The notes under the pieces are model-generated. The model was not told where the DNA came from. It did not search any database and saw only the letters and a program-made list of their open reading frames with translations. 64,000 nucleotides of DNA, from the NCBI RefSeq assembly GCF_021432065.1, contig NZ_CP090364.1:186001-250000 (forward strand). The letters are read 5' to 3'. Source of the stretch: Photobacterium sp. TLY01 (GTDB lineage Bacteria > Pseudomonadota > Gammaproteobacteria > Enterobacterales > Vibrionaceae). The position numbers and the translations under genes are program-made. Below are positions 19,104-26,599 of this stretch, piece by piece (position 1 is the first letter of the stretch; each line of letters begins with the position of its first letter).

Positions 19104-19279
19104 ATCATCATTAACTTTTTGTTAACACTTGGCTATGGCCCAGACGGGACATAAACAGGTTAATTTGGGACACTATGGCCCAAAATAACAGTCGGGTTCC
19201 GAGCCGCATCACAGCGTTCGCGCAGGGGCCTGTGGTATAACGACCGCAAGTATGAGGAAGCATCACTCGGGTCAGTACT
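19104..19279. promoter_or_regulatory. Divergent FMO/AraC promoter region with spaced direct repeats
   Basis: CTATGGCCCA occurs at 19133-19142 and again at 19173-19182, 40 bases apart. GGGACA occurs at 19146-19151 and 19167-19172, 21 bases (two helical turns) apart. TTAAC and GTTAA also flank a T5 loop near 19111-19125. Directly repeated half-sites at helical spacing are typical of AraC-family operators, so this is the likely binding region of the adjacent regulator. No promoter hexamers could be fixed with confidence. Confidence 0.6.
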
Positions 19280-20269
19280 ATGTATGCCAGCACGGTCACA
19301 CCAGGATTTAGCAAGGCAATCCTTAAGTTTCTGCCGTCTTTGGGGATCACGCTGCCGGACGCCCTGCGGCGCCAGGTCGCCGCTTGTCCGGCCGGTGAAC
19401 GCTTGCCCTTGTCCTTGCAGGATCAGCTCTGGCAGACGATTGCGGATCTTGCCAGTTGCGACGGGGTCGGGTTGCGGATTGGCCGCCAACTGCAGATCGA
19501 TCAGTTTGATATGCTGGGCTTTTTGTTACTCAGTAGTGTCAATCTGGCCGGTGCGGTAGACAATCTGTTGCGTTTTTCTGATCTGGTCGGAGAAGGCGGA
19601 CGCTTTGCCCGGTTCCACAGTCAGGAAGGCTGGCATCTGGTTTATCGCCCCCATTTTGAGTCGGCCAGAGCCCCGCGACTGGAAGCCATTTTTGCCAGTG
19701 TGATGCAGGGCGCTGCCGTGGTCGCCGGTGGCCCGGTGATCCCGAAGCGGGTCGCGTTCGAGCATCCGCCTCAGGCGCCGCTGGCCCTGTACCGCGAGGT
19801 GTTTGGCGAGACTCAGATCTGTTTTTCGCAGACAGGGAACGCCTTGGTTTTCAGTGATGAAGACTGGTTGTGCAGCCGGCGTGACATTCAGCCGGAATTG
19901 CAGGCCCAGTTGATACGGCTGGCGCAGCAGCAGATGAAACGACTGGCGCCCGCCTCGTTTCTGGACCAAATCAGCCACCTGCTGACACAGCAACCCAGTC
20001 TGACCCGCGCGCAGACTGCGGCCTTGTGCAATCTCAGTGAGCGCCACCTCAACCGTAAGCTGGCGGATTTTGGCGTCAGCTTCAGGACCTTGTCTGAGCA
20101 GATAAAAAAGCAGCAGGCTCTGCAGATGCTGAACCAAAAAGGCAGCACCCAGGCCAATCTGGCGCTGCATTTTGGTTATGCAGATGACAGTGCCTTTGCC
20201 AAAGCGTTCAAACGCTGGACCGGCATGGGGATCCGGGACTACCGCGCCTCAGGCTGTGACAGCGAGTGA
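19280..20269 (+). CDS. AraC family transcriptional regulator with Arabinose_bd-type N-terminal domain
   Basis: Regulator of 329 residues. The N-terminal two-thirds resembles the Arabinose_bd domain of OruR/VirS-type AraC proteins (LGLRIG-like GVGLRIGRQLQ, then FDMLGFLLLSS). The C-terminal HTH_18 domain covers about residues 235-325, with LCNLSERHLNRKLADFG as first helix-turn-helix and HFGYADDSAFAKAFKRWTG as the second. It is transcribed away from the FMO operon and is the obvious candidate activator of it. Its last 31 bases overlap the antisense end of cpxA. The inducer is unknown; relatives respond to small organic metabolites. Confidence 0.88.
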   Translation: MYASTVTPGFSKAILKFLPSLGITLPDALRRQVAACPAGERLPLSLQDQLWQTIADLASCDGVGLRIGRQLQIDQFDMLGFLLLSSVNLAGAVDNLLRFSDLVGEGGRFARFHSQEGWHLVYRPHFESARAPRLEAIFASVMQGAAVVAGGPVIPKRVAFEHPPQAPLALYREVFGETQICFSQTGNALVFSDEDWLCSRRDIQPELQAQLIRLAQQQMKRLAPASFLDQISHLLTQQPSLTRAQTAALCNLSERHLNRKLADFGVSFRTLSEQIKKQQALQMLNQKGSTQANLALHFGYADDSAFAKAFKRWTGMGIRDYRASGCDSE

Positions 20270-21672
20270 CGCTGGCTTTTTTGTGCCAGCGGTAGCATCA
20301 GGGTGACTCTCAGTCCGCCCAGCGGGCTGTGGCTGGCGGTGATGCTGCCATTGTGCTGGCGAATGGCGTTTTCTGTAATCGCCAGCCCCAGTCCGGTGCC
20401 ACCGCTGTGGCGGTCCCGGGCGGTTGAGACGCGGTAGAAAGGCCGGAAAATATCTTGCAGCTGATCATCGGGCACGCCTTCGCCGTTATCGTCTATGGTC
20501 ACGGTCAGCGAATGGTCATTGGCGCTGAACTGAACATCGATGCGATCTTGGCTGTAGTAGATGGCATTGCGAACCACATTTTCCAGGGCACTGATCAGCA
20601 ATTCTGCGTTGCCTGCCAGCGGCCAGGGCTGTAACGGGCTGCAGGTGAGCGATTTCTGGTTCTGGCTGGCCTCAAATTCGGCATCTTCCAGCATGTCCTG
20701 CCACAGGCTGACCGCATCACTGTACTCGCGGGTTTCCTGCCCGTGGATTTGCATCCGCGACAGTTCCAGCAGTTTGGCAATCATGGCTTCCAGCCGTTCC
20801 GCTTCGGTATCAATGCGATCCAGCTCTGTGCTGTTGCCCTGCTTGCGCTGGGCCAGGGCGGTGGCCATGCGGAGCCGGGTCAGCGGAGAGCGCAGTTCAT
20901 GAGAGATATCTGACAGCAGTCGCTGTTGCCCGCTGATCATCTGATTGACTGAGGATACCATCTGATTAAAGCTGGCGCCGGCCTGGCGGAATTCAAGAGG
21001 GCCGGAGGATTCGAGCGTCGGATCCTGAGTAAATTGTCCGCTGGCAACGCGTTGCGCCGCTTCTTGCAGTTTGCGCGCCGGACGGCTTAATGCCCAGGCC
21101 AGCCACAACAGCAGCGGGGTACTGACCAGCATAGTCAGCAGCAGCAGATGAAAAGGCTGATCGAGAATACGCAGGAAGAAAGGCGGCGGGCGGTGCGAGA
21201 TTCTGCCGACATACATCAGCGCGCTTTGCTGCTGATCGGTCACCAGAAAAGGTCCGGCCACCATCCAGCGGCCGTAGAGTTTCTGGCGCGGCGCGTCCGG
21301 GCTGTCGGCACTGGTAATGAAATTGCGTAACGCTTTGGTACGCTGATGCGGCGTCAGGAGTTCGCCGTCATCATTGGTGAAATACAGCTGCATGCCTTTG
21401 TGGCGCTCGGGATCGGCCAGCGGCAGCAGTTTTGCCTGCAGCGGACCGGGCTGGCTGCTTAACCGCTCTGAAATGCGCGCCGCGGCGTCCTGATAACGCG
21501 CCAGCTCTGGCTGAGGAATCGTATGCTGCGAGCGAGGGTCAAGGTGGGGCAGCAGCAGAAGCACCACAACAACCAGCATCAGGGTCAGCCAGAAAATGGC
21601 AAAGATCCGGCTGGAGAGGCGGTTGAACACTGGCTTGTTGAATATGGGCCGGCTGAATGGGCTGAGTTTCAT
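20239..21672 (-). CDS. cpxA: Envelope-stress sensor histidine kinase CpxA
   Basis: Inner-membrane sensor kinase of 477 residues that phosphorylates CpxR in response to misfolded envelope proteins. It shows transmembrane helices at about 23-43 and 176-194, a periplasmic sensor domain between them, HAMP (SRPARKLQEAAQRVASG), the phosphoacceptor His in SDISHELRSPLTRLR, the N box (NVVRNAIYYS) and G boxes (DNGEGVP, GGTGLGLAI). The ATG overlaps the cpxR stop by four bases. The C-terminus runs about 11 residues beyond what I recall for E. coli CpxA, and this tail is encoded opposite the end of the araC-type gene. Confidence 0.95.
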   Translation of the reverse strand: MKLSPFSRPIFNKPVFNRLSSRIFAIFWLTLMLVVVVLLLLPHLDPRSQHTIPQPELARYQDAAARISERLSSQPGPLQAKLLPLADPERHKGMQLYFTNDDGELLTPHQRTKALRNFITSADSPDAPRQKLYGRWMVAGPFLVTDQQQSALMYVGRISHRPPPFFLRILDQPFHLLLLTMLVSTPLLLWLAWALSRPARKLQEAAQRVASGQFTQDPTLESSGPLEFRQAGASFNQMVSSVNQMISGQQRLLSDISHELRSPLTRLRMATALAQRKQGNSTELDRIDTEAERLEAMIAKLLELSRMQIHGQETREYSDAVSLWQDMLEDAEFEASQNQKSLTCSPLQPWPLAGNAELLISALENVVRNAIYYSQDRIDVQFSANDHSLTVTIDDNGEGVPDDQLQDIFRPFYRVSTARDRHSGGTGLGLAITENAIRQHNGSITASHSPLGGLRVTLMLPLAQKSQRHSLSQPEAR

Positions 21673-22358
21673 CCCGCCTCCACAAACAGATAACCTTTGC
21701 CGCGCAGGGTTTTGATTCGGGGTTTACCGTCTTCGCGCGGGGGCAGTTTTTTGCGCAAATTGGACACATGCATGTCGATGGCGCGGTCAAAGGGGGCCAG
21801 GCGTTTGCCCAGTACTTCCAGGCTGAGATCCTGTTTTGTCACCACAGTGCCGGGGTGACGGATCAGGTGGCTGAGCAGGGCCAGCTCTGTGGCGGTCATT
21901 TCTATCAGCTCGCCGTGACAGGTGACTTCCTGCCGGCCGGGATAAATGGTCAGATCCAGATAGCTCACGCAGTCTGATTCGTTCTGGTTGTCCTGCACCA
22001 GTCGAGAGCGGCGCAGGATCGCACGCATGCGGGCCAGCAGTTCCCGGTCGCTGAAAGGCTTGGGTAAATAGTCATCCGCACCCAGCTCCAGCCCCAGCAC
22101 CCTGTCGATCTCTTCACCTTTGGCGGTCAGCATCAGTACCGGCGTACTGCTGGTCTCGCGCAGTTTACGCAGCATATTAATGCCGTTCATGACCGGCATC
22201 ATGACGTCCAGCAGGATCAGATCTGTGTCCTCATCGGCCATTAACAGCCCCTGTTCACCATTGTGGGCAATGCGCACGGTGAAGCCTTCCAGCTGAAGGA
22301 TGTCATTGAGCAATGCTGTCAGTTCATGATCGTCATCGACCAGAAGAATGTTTGCCAT
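21669..22358 (-). CDS. cpxR: Response regulator CpxR
   Basis: OmpR/PhoB-type response regulator of 229 residues controlling envelope protein quality control. The receiver domain has the acidic pair DDD near residues 8-10, the phosphorylated Asp51 region (LILLDVMMPVMNG) and the conserved Lys (LPKPFSDRE). The C-terminal winged helix ends with a MHVSNLRKKLPP recognition segment and KTLRGKGYLF. It forms an operon with cpxA (ATGA overlap) and is divergent from cpxP, with a CpxR box in the shared intergenic region, implying autoregulation. Confidence 0.97.
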   Translation of the reverse strand: MANILLVDDDHELTALLNDILQLEGFTVRIAHNGEQGLLMADEDTDLILLDVMMPVMNGINMLRKLRETSSTPVLMLTAKGEEIDRVLGLELGADDYLPKPFSDRELLARMRAILRRSRLVQDNQNESDCVSYLDLTIYPGRQEVTCHGELIEMTATELALLSHLIRHPGTVVTKQDLSLEVLGKRLAPFDRAIDMHVSNLRKKLPPREDGKPRIKTLRGKGYLFVEAG

Positions 22359-22435
22359 ACTGATTCCATACCAAGTAAATGATTCAGGTTAAGTATCCCT
22401 TATGCCCGAAAGCAGGCCAAGCAGGATAACAGGGC

Positions 22436-22450
22436 TTTACCCAGCTTTAC
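22436..22450. promoter_or_regulatory. CpxR box
   Basis: TTTAC-N5-TTTAC, which on the minus strand reads GTAAA-N5-GTAAA, the exact CpxR recognition consensus. It lies between divergent cpxR and cpxP, so it can serve autoregulation of cpxRA and activation of cpxP. Confidence 0.88.
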
Positions 22451-22523
22451 GTTTGCCCGACAACAGTTTACCTGCCAGCGCGTAGTATTGGCTTATCGGA
22501 CACCAACAGAGCGAGAACAGAAT

Positions 22524-23030
22524 ATGAAAAAGACGATGACCAGAACAATGAAAACGACAGTTGCCATGGTACTTGCGGTACCTATGCTGCTGGGTTCCGT
22601 ATCGGCCCTGGCGGAAGGCGGAAAATATCATGGTAAGGGTCATGATGGTGACTGCGGGGGGCCTCGTGCCGAGCATGGGGTGATGCAGTCGCTGGATTTG
22701 ACCGATGCGCAAAAAGAGCAGATGCGCAGCCTGCGTGAGAGCCATAAAGCGGAGATGCGCGACAACATGGCCCAGGGCCGTAAAGCTATGAAGGCGAATC
22801 ACGACAAAATGCAAGCCTTGCTGCTGGCTGACAACTTTGATGAAAATGCCGTGCGTGAGCTGGCCAAGCAAATGTCGGATCAGCAAATTGAGCATCGGGT
22901 GAGTATGATGAAACAACGTCACGACATGCTCAATATTCTGACGCCTGAGCAGAAAGCACAGTACAAGACATTAAAAGCTGAGAAGCAGGCAGAATGCATG
23001 GCGAAATGGAAAGAAAAACGCAGTGAATAA
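22524..23030 (+). CDS. cpxP: Periplasmic CpxP/Spy family protein
   Basis: Predicted periplasmic helical protein of 168 residues with a signal peptide ending near ALA (residues 1-30), a histidine/glycine-rich stretch (GGKYHGKGHDGD) and two LTxxQ-type motifs (LTDAQKEQM and LTPEQKAQY) that define the CpxP/Spy fold. CpxP proteins dampen CpxA signalling and act as chaperones. Divergent placement from cpxRA and the CpxR box support CpxP rather than Spy. The His-rich segment might bind metal. The start at MKKTMTRTM was chosen because it begins a proper signal peptide. Confidence 0.88.
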   Translation: MKKTMTRTMKTTVAMVLAVPMLLGSVSALAEGGKYHGKGHDGDCGGPRAEHGVMQSLDLTDAQKEQMRSLRESHKAEMRDNMAQGRKAMKANHDKMQALLLADNFDENAVRELAKQMSDQQIEHRVSMMKQRHDMLNILTPEQKAQYKTLKAEKQAECMAKWKEKRSE

Positions 23031-23054
23031 TGCTGTATTTATCTGAGAACACCG

Positions 23055-23084
23055 AAGCCACAACGAAATGTTGTGGCTTTTTTT
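23055..23084 (+). terminator. Terminator after cpxP
   Basis: AAGCCACAAC and GTTGTGGCTT form a perfect 10-base stem with loop GAAAT, followed by a run of T residues. Confidence 0.92.
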
Positions 23085-23507
23085 GTTGTCACCATGAGCT
23101 TAACTTGTCAATTTTGTTATTAAATTTCATCACAAAACCGCTATACTGCGAATAATATTTGTCTGTTCATGTGGCCGGAAATCCGGCTCGCCGTCGGGGT
23201 TCAGGAGAATTCGCTGACAAGGCAGCCGACATGGCGAACTCAGCATATACTTAGTGGCATATAGTCTGGTCGCACCCTGGGGTACAAAATGCACTCGGGG
23301 TTCCAGGATGCCAGCAAGGCTGCCGACACATGGCAAGTTTACGTGATATGAATCAATACATCGTTTTTCTAAATTGTAATACTCCTACATTAGTAGGAAA
23401 GTTACAGTTTACGCGAGTCGCCACCGAGAGGCAGGCGAGGCGGAGTCGCTGACCAGGGCCAGCTCGCATAGGAAAGGATTTTCATTTCCCAAAGTCAGAG
23501 GGTAACC
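23085..23507 (+). other. Long intergenic region / leader upstream of pfkA
   Basis: About 420 bases without a convincing gene. It holds a pair of similar 42-44 base elements (listed separately), a short hairpin TCCTAC-ATTA-GTAGGA at 23383-23398, and a further stretch (23411-23475) with GAGTCGCTGACCAGGGCC resembling the first element. The pfkA ribosome-binding site (GAGGG) is at the end. The region could be a structured leader or encode a small RNA; there is no clear terminator inside it. Confidence 0.5.
23195..23337. repeat. Imperfect direct repeat in the pfkA upstream region
   Basis: Unit 1 (23195-23238) and unit 2 (23296-23337) share CGGGGTTC, then CAGGA, AAGGC(A/T)GCCGACA and TGGC(G/A)A in the same order, about 100 bases apart, with small insertions and deletions. 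GCATATA also occurs twice between them. I do not recognise the element as a named repeat family. Confidence 0.5.
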
Positions 23508-24470
23508 ATGATTAAAAAGATTGGTGTTTTGACCAGTGGCGGTGACGCCCCAGGTATGAACGCGGCGATTCGCGGTGTTGTTCGCGCAGGTTTATCAGAA
23601 GGCCTGGAAGTTTACGGTGTCTATGATGGCTATCAGGGCCTGCATCAGAACCGTATTCAAAAGCTTGACCGTTCCAGTGTCTCTGACGTGATCAACCGGG
23701 GCGGTACGTTTCTTGGCTCTGCCCGTTTCCCTGAATTCCGTGATGAGAAAGTCCGTGCTCAGGCGATCGAGAACCTGAAAATTCACGGGATTGACGCGCT
23801 GGTGGTGATTGGCGGTGATGGCTCTTATATGGGGGCGAAAAAGCTGACCGAGATGGGTTATCCGTGCATCGGTCTGCCCGGTACGATCGATAACGATGTG
23901 GCCGGAACCGATTATACCATCGGCTTTATGACGGCGCTGAATACCGTGATTGATGCCATTGACCGTTTACGCGATACGTCATCTTCACACCAGCGTATTT
24001 CTATCGTTGAGGTAATGGGGCGTCATTGCGGCGATCTGACCCTGATGGCATCGATTGCCGGTGGTTGTGAATACATCATCACCCCGGAAACCGGCCTGCA
24101 CAAAGAACAGCTGCTGGCCAAAATCAAAGAAGGTATCTACAAAGGTAAGAAGCACGCGATTGTGGCGATTACCGAGCTGATGACAGACGTCAACCAGCTG
24201 GCGAAGTACATTGAGTCAGAAACCGGCCGTGAAACCCGCGCCACCGTGCTGGGCCATATTCAGCGTGGCGGACAGCCAACGGCTTTTGACCGTATTCTGG
24301 CCTCTCGTATGGGTGCCTACGCGGTTGATCTGCTGATGCAGGGTGAGGGCGGCCGTTGCGTAGGGGTACAAAATGAAAAAATGGTCCATCACGACATTAT
24401 TGATGCCATCGAGAATATGAAACGCCCGGTGCGCACCGATTTGTACAAGGTTGCCGATAAGCTGTTCTGA
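23508..24470 (+). CDS. pfkA: ATP-dependent 6-phosphofructokinase
   Basis: Phosphorylates fructose 6-phosphate to fructose 1,6-bisphosphate, the committed step of glycolysis. The 320-residue protein matches bacterial PfkA length and motifs: [18 protein letters not shown] for ATP binding at the N-terminus, the nucleotide loop GGDGSYMGA, catalytic [17 protein letters not shown] and the substrate segment MGRHCGDL. The position directly downstream of the Cpx locus is the usual Vibrio and E. coli neighbourhood. The unusually long upstream region may carry its regulation. Confidence 0.98.
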   Translation: MIKKIGVLTSGGDAPGMNAAIRGVVRAGLSEGLEVYGVYDGYQGLHQNRIQKLDRSSVSDVINRGGTFLGSARFPEFRDEKVRAQAIENLKIHGIDALVVIGGDGSYMGAKKLTEMGYPCIGLPGTIDNDVAGTDYTIGFMTALNTVIDAIDRLRDTSSSHQRISIVEVMGRHCGDLTLMASIAGGCEYIITPETGLHKEQLLAKIKEGIYKGKKHAIVAITELMTDVNQLAKYIESETGRETRATVLGHIQRGGQPTAFDRILASRMGAYAVDLLMQGEGGRCVGVQNEKMVHHDIIDAIENMKRPVRTDLYKVADKLF

Positions 24471-24497
24471 TCATTTCAGGGCGGGACAGGTAAAACA

Positions 24498-24526
24498 AAG
24501 CCGACACTCAGCAGGTCGGCTTTTTT
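24498..24526. terminator. Terminator between pfkA and tpiA
   Basis: AAGCCGAC pairs with GTCGGCTT, followed by TTTTTTG on the plus strand. It lies between convergent genes and clearly serves pfkA. Confidence 0.9.
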
Positions 24527-24585
24527 GTGCGCTTGTCAGAAGACAGGACGCTGCAGGAGCGGCGTTTGCCGCCCCTGATGGTGTC

Positions 24586-25356
24586 TTATTTCTTTGCTTC
24601 TGCTGCGGCTTTGGCAATCGCTGCAAAACCTTCTGCATCCAGTGCGGCACCGCCAACCAGAGCACCGTCGATGTCTGGCATTGCGAACAGCTCAGCTGCG
24701 TTACCTGCTTTCACAGAACCGCCGTACTGGATCACTACGTTTTTCGCGACTTCTGCGCTGAAAGACGCGATGTGGGCACGGATCGCAGCATGGATTTCTT
24801 GTGCCTGCTGGGCCGTCGCCGCTTTACCTGTGCCGATGGCCCAGATAGGTTCATAGGCAATGATGGCGCCGTTCAGCGCTTCAACACCTTGTGTTTTGAT
24901 CACAGCGTCCAGCTGACGGGCGCACACAGCCACAGTTTCACCGGCTTCGTTTTGTGCTTCGGATTCACCGATACACAGGACAGGCGTCAGGCCGTGCTCT
25001 TTCAGGAAGGCAAACTTCTGCGCCACGAACTCGTCTGACTCGTGATGGTACTCACGACGCTCTGAGTGGCCGATGATAATGTGGCTGGCGCCAAAATCTT
25101 TCAGCATCTCTGGTGAGATATCGCCTGTGTACGCACCACTGGCGTTCACATCAACGTTTTGGGCGCCCAGAATGATATTGCTGTTGCCCTGGCTGATCAG
25201 GCGTTGTGCCAGATCCAGGTACATCACAGGTGGCGCGACTGCCACATCAACGCCCTCAACGCCAGCCAGCGCGGCATCCAGACCTGTCAGCAGGTTGGTG
25301 ACCATTTCTTTGCTGCCGTTTAGTTTCCAGTTACCCATAACTACAGGATGACGCAT
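24586..25356 (-). CDS. tpiA: Triosephosphate isomerase
   Basis: Interconverts dihydroxyacetone phosphate and glyceraldehyde 3-phosphate. The 256-residue TIM barrel has GNWKLNG with the active-site Asn/Lys at the N-terminus, the electrophilic His in IIGHSERR, the catalytic Glu in [11 protein letters not shown] (loop 6 follows) and the phosphate-binding GGSVKAGN near the end. GGAGAAAAT precedes the ATG. It is convergent with pfkA and monocistronic. Confidence 0.98.
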   Translation of the reverse strand: MRHPVVMGNWKLNGSKEMVTNLLTGLDAALAGVEGVDVAVAPPVMYLDLAQRLISQGNSNIILGAQNVDVNASGAYTGDISPEMLKDFGASHIIIGHSERREYHHESDEFVAQKFAFLKEHGLTPVLCIGESEAQNEAGETVAVCARQLDAVIKTQGVEALNGAIIAYEPIWAIGTGKAATAQQAQEIHAAIRAHIASFSAEVAKNVVIQYGGSVKAGNAAELFAMPDIDGALVGGAALDAEGFAAIAKAAAEAKK

Positions 25357-25727
25357 AAGATTTTCTCCATATCTATGTGATGTCTAAAGTCAGACTAAAC
25401 TGAGTACACCGCTGTCAGGCAGTAGTGTGTTCAGTGCAGCCTGACTGATCATGCTGGTTGAAACGTCCGATAGTATACGCCCGATAGACGTAAACTTCCT
25501 TAATCTCGAACAAATCCATGCCCGGTTGTACCTGTTTCAACGGCAAAAGTGAACTCTGAGCTGTAATAAATTTTCAGTGTCGGCTCAGTGCGGCCAGCCG
25601 GATGGAGGGTGAAAAGTGATCCACAGGGGATTTCTGCATGCCTGTGTCGCTGTCGTCAGTAAAATCGGCTAACTTAGGCGCCAGTTCATGGAATATCGGG
25701 TCGCCCCTGACCAACAAGGAGAGTTGT
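25357..25727. other. Divergent intergenic region tpiA / small tautomerase gene
   Basis: This 371-base region holds the tpiA promoter on the minus strand and that of the downstream plus-strand gene. CCGATAG occurs twice 15 bases apart (around 25468-25490), flanking GTATACG, which on the minus strand offers a TATACT-like -10. TCAGGCAG and a CAGCCTGA partner can form a hairpin near 25414-25445. No gene is seen; an in-frame extension of the tautomerase gene upstream of 25728 is not supported. Confidence 0.5.
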
Positions 25728-26075
25728 ATGCCACACCTGAAACTGGAATTTGCCGATCCTGTCGCTGAGCGCGTGAATGTTGCCGCCTTACTGGAAGACT
25801 TACACCAGTCGTTGTTAACCTGCGGGGTGTTTGAGCCCGCCTCGGTCAAATCCCGCGCTTATCCTTGCCACCAGTGGCAGGTCGGAGAGGGCGGCGATGC
25901 CCATAATTTTATTCACCTGGAACTGGCTTTGTTGTCGGGGCGTGACAATGACTGCAAGCGCGGACTGGCCGAACGCCTGATGCCGCTGCTGGAGCAGCAC
26001 GCCGCGGCGATTGACAGCCTGACGATAGAAATTCGCGATATGGAAAGTGAAACGTACTTAAAGTCGAAGCGCTGA
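25728..26075 (+). CDS. 5-carboxymethyl-2-hydroxymuconate Delta-isomerase-like tautomerase
   Basis: Small protein of 115 residues beginning MPHLKLEF, with the N-terminal proline (Pro2) that serves as general base in the tautomerase superfamily, and the conserved FIHLELALLSGRD and IEIRDME segments of the CHMI (HpaF) family. GGAGAG precedes the ATG. In the homoprotocatechuate pathway this enzyme isomerises 5-carboxymethyl-2-hydroxymuconate, but no other gene of that pathway is nearby, so its true substrate here is uncertain. It is a lone gene between tpiA and a DUF3135 gene. Confidence 0.85.
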   Translation: MPHLKLEFADPVAERVNVAALLEDLHQSLLTCGVFEPASVKSRAYPCHQWQVGEGGDAHNFIHLELALLSGRDNDCKRGLAERLMPLLEQHAAAIDSLTIEIRDMESETYLKSKR

Positions 26076-26084
26076 TCTGCCTGC

Positions 26085-26115
26085 CAGGAGCCAGCCGTCG
26101 CTGGCTCCTGATTTG
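26085..26115. terminator. Hairpin between convergent tautomerase and DUF3135 genes
   Basis: CAGGAGCCAGC and GCTGGCTCCTG form a perfect 11-base stem around CGTC. The following sequence (ATTTGTT) is only weakly T-rich, so termination efficiency is uncertain. Confidence 0.7.
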
Positions 26116-26137
26116 TTCAGTTCTGTTTAGCGGTCGC

Positions 26138-26449
26138 TCAGGCCTGACGGCGAAACGGCATCACTTTCGCTTCATGCTCCGTCAGGGTTTCGGGGGCGGT
26201 CAGTGAGCGGGCAAAGCGCTGTAATTGTTGTTGGAGTTCAGCCCGCAGCAGCATATTGGTATGAATCGGATTTTTACCCCGGGCAATGACCTGATTGATA
26301 TGGCTCATCTGCGCACGCAAGCGGGGCTGCATGGCAGGGCTGGCGTTTTCAATGATTTCCTCGCTCATCCGCAGCCGCAAGGCTTCCAGCTCTTCAGGGG
26401 CCGTTTCGGCCAGTTTCTTGAGTTCGTCAAAGGATGGTAACGTCTGCAT
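26138..26449 (-). CDS. DUF3135 domain-containing protein
   Basis: Small helical, charged protein of 103 residues (LPSFDELKKLAETAPEELEAL opening, then a basic RARGKNPIHTN-like centre and an MPFRRQA tail). It matches my memory of the uncharacterised DUF3135 family found in Vibrionaceae and relatives. No signal peptide or membrane segment. It is monocistronic, lying between the tautomerase gene and the fpr terminator. Function unknown. Confidence 0.75.
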   Translation of the reverse strand: MQTLPSFDELKKLAETAPEELEALRLRMSEEIIENASPAMQPRLRAQMSHINQVIARGKNPIHTNMLLRAELQQQLQRFARSLTAPETLTEHEAKVMPFRRQA

Positions 26450-26504
26450 AACTCATTCCCCAAGCGTCAAATCTGTGACTTACTTAACACTAGATGGCGG
26501 GGAA

Positions 26505-26533
26505 TGAAAAAAGCGTCTCATTGATGAGACGCT
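26505..26533 (-). terminator. Terminator of fpr
   Basis: On the minus strand AGCGTCTCAT and ATGAGACGCT form the stem, followed by a T6 run. It lies 67 bases beyond the fpr stop and just upstream of the DUF3135 gene. Confidence 0.88.
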
Positions 26534-26599
26534 CAATAAAAGTAACCTGAGTGTACAGAGAGTCAGGCTGGCTGTGGCTTTCGCGCCCGGTTACCTCGG

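Noticed and set aside
23130-23336. Possible 68-codon minus-strand gene in the pfkA upstream region
   Set aside because: Spans the repeat units, lacks a ribosome-binding site and has low-complexity, family-less sequence. The repeats are more likely noncoding.
24451-25038. Plus-strand open frame after pfkA, opposite tpiA
   Set aside because: It runs across the pfkA terminator and is antisense to tpiA; no translation signal.
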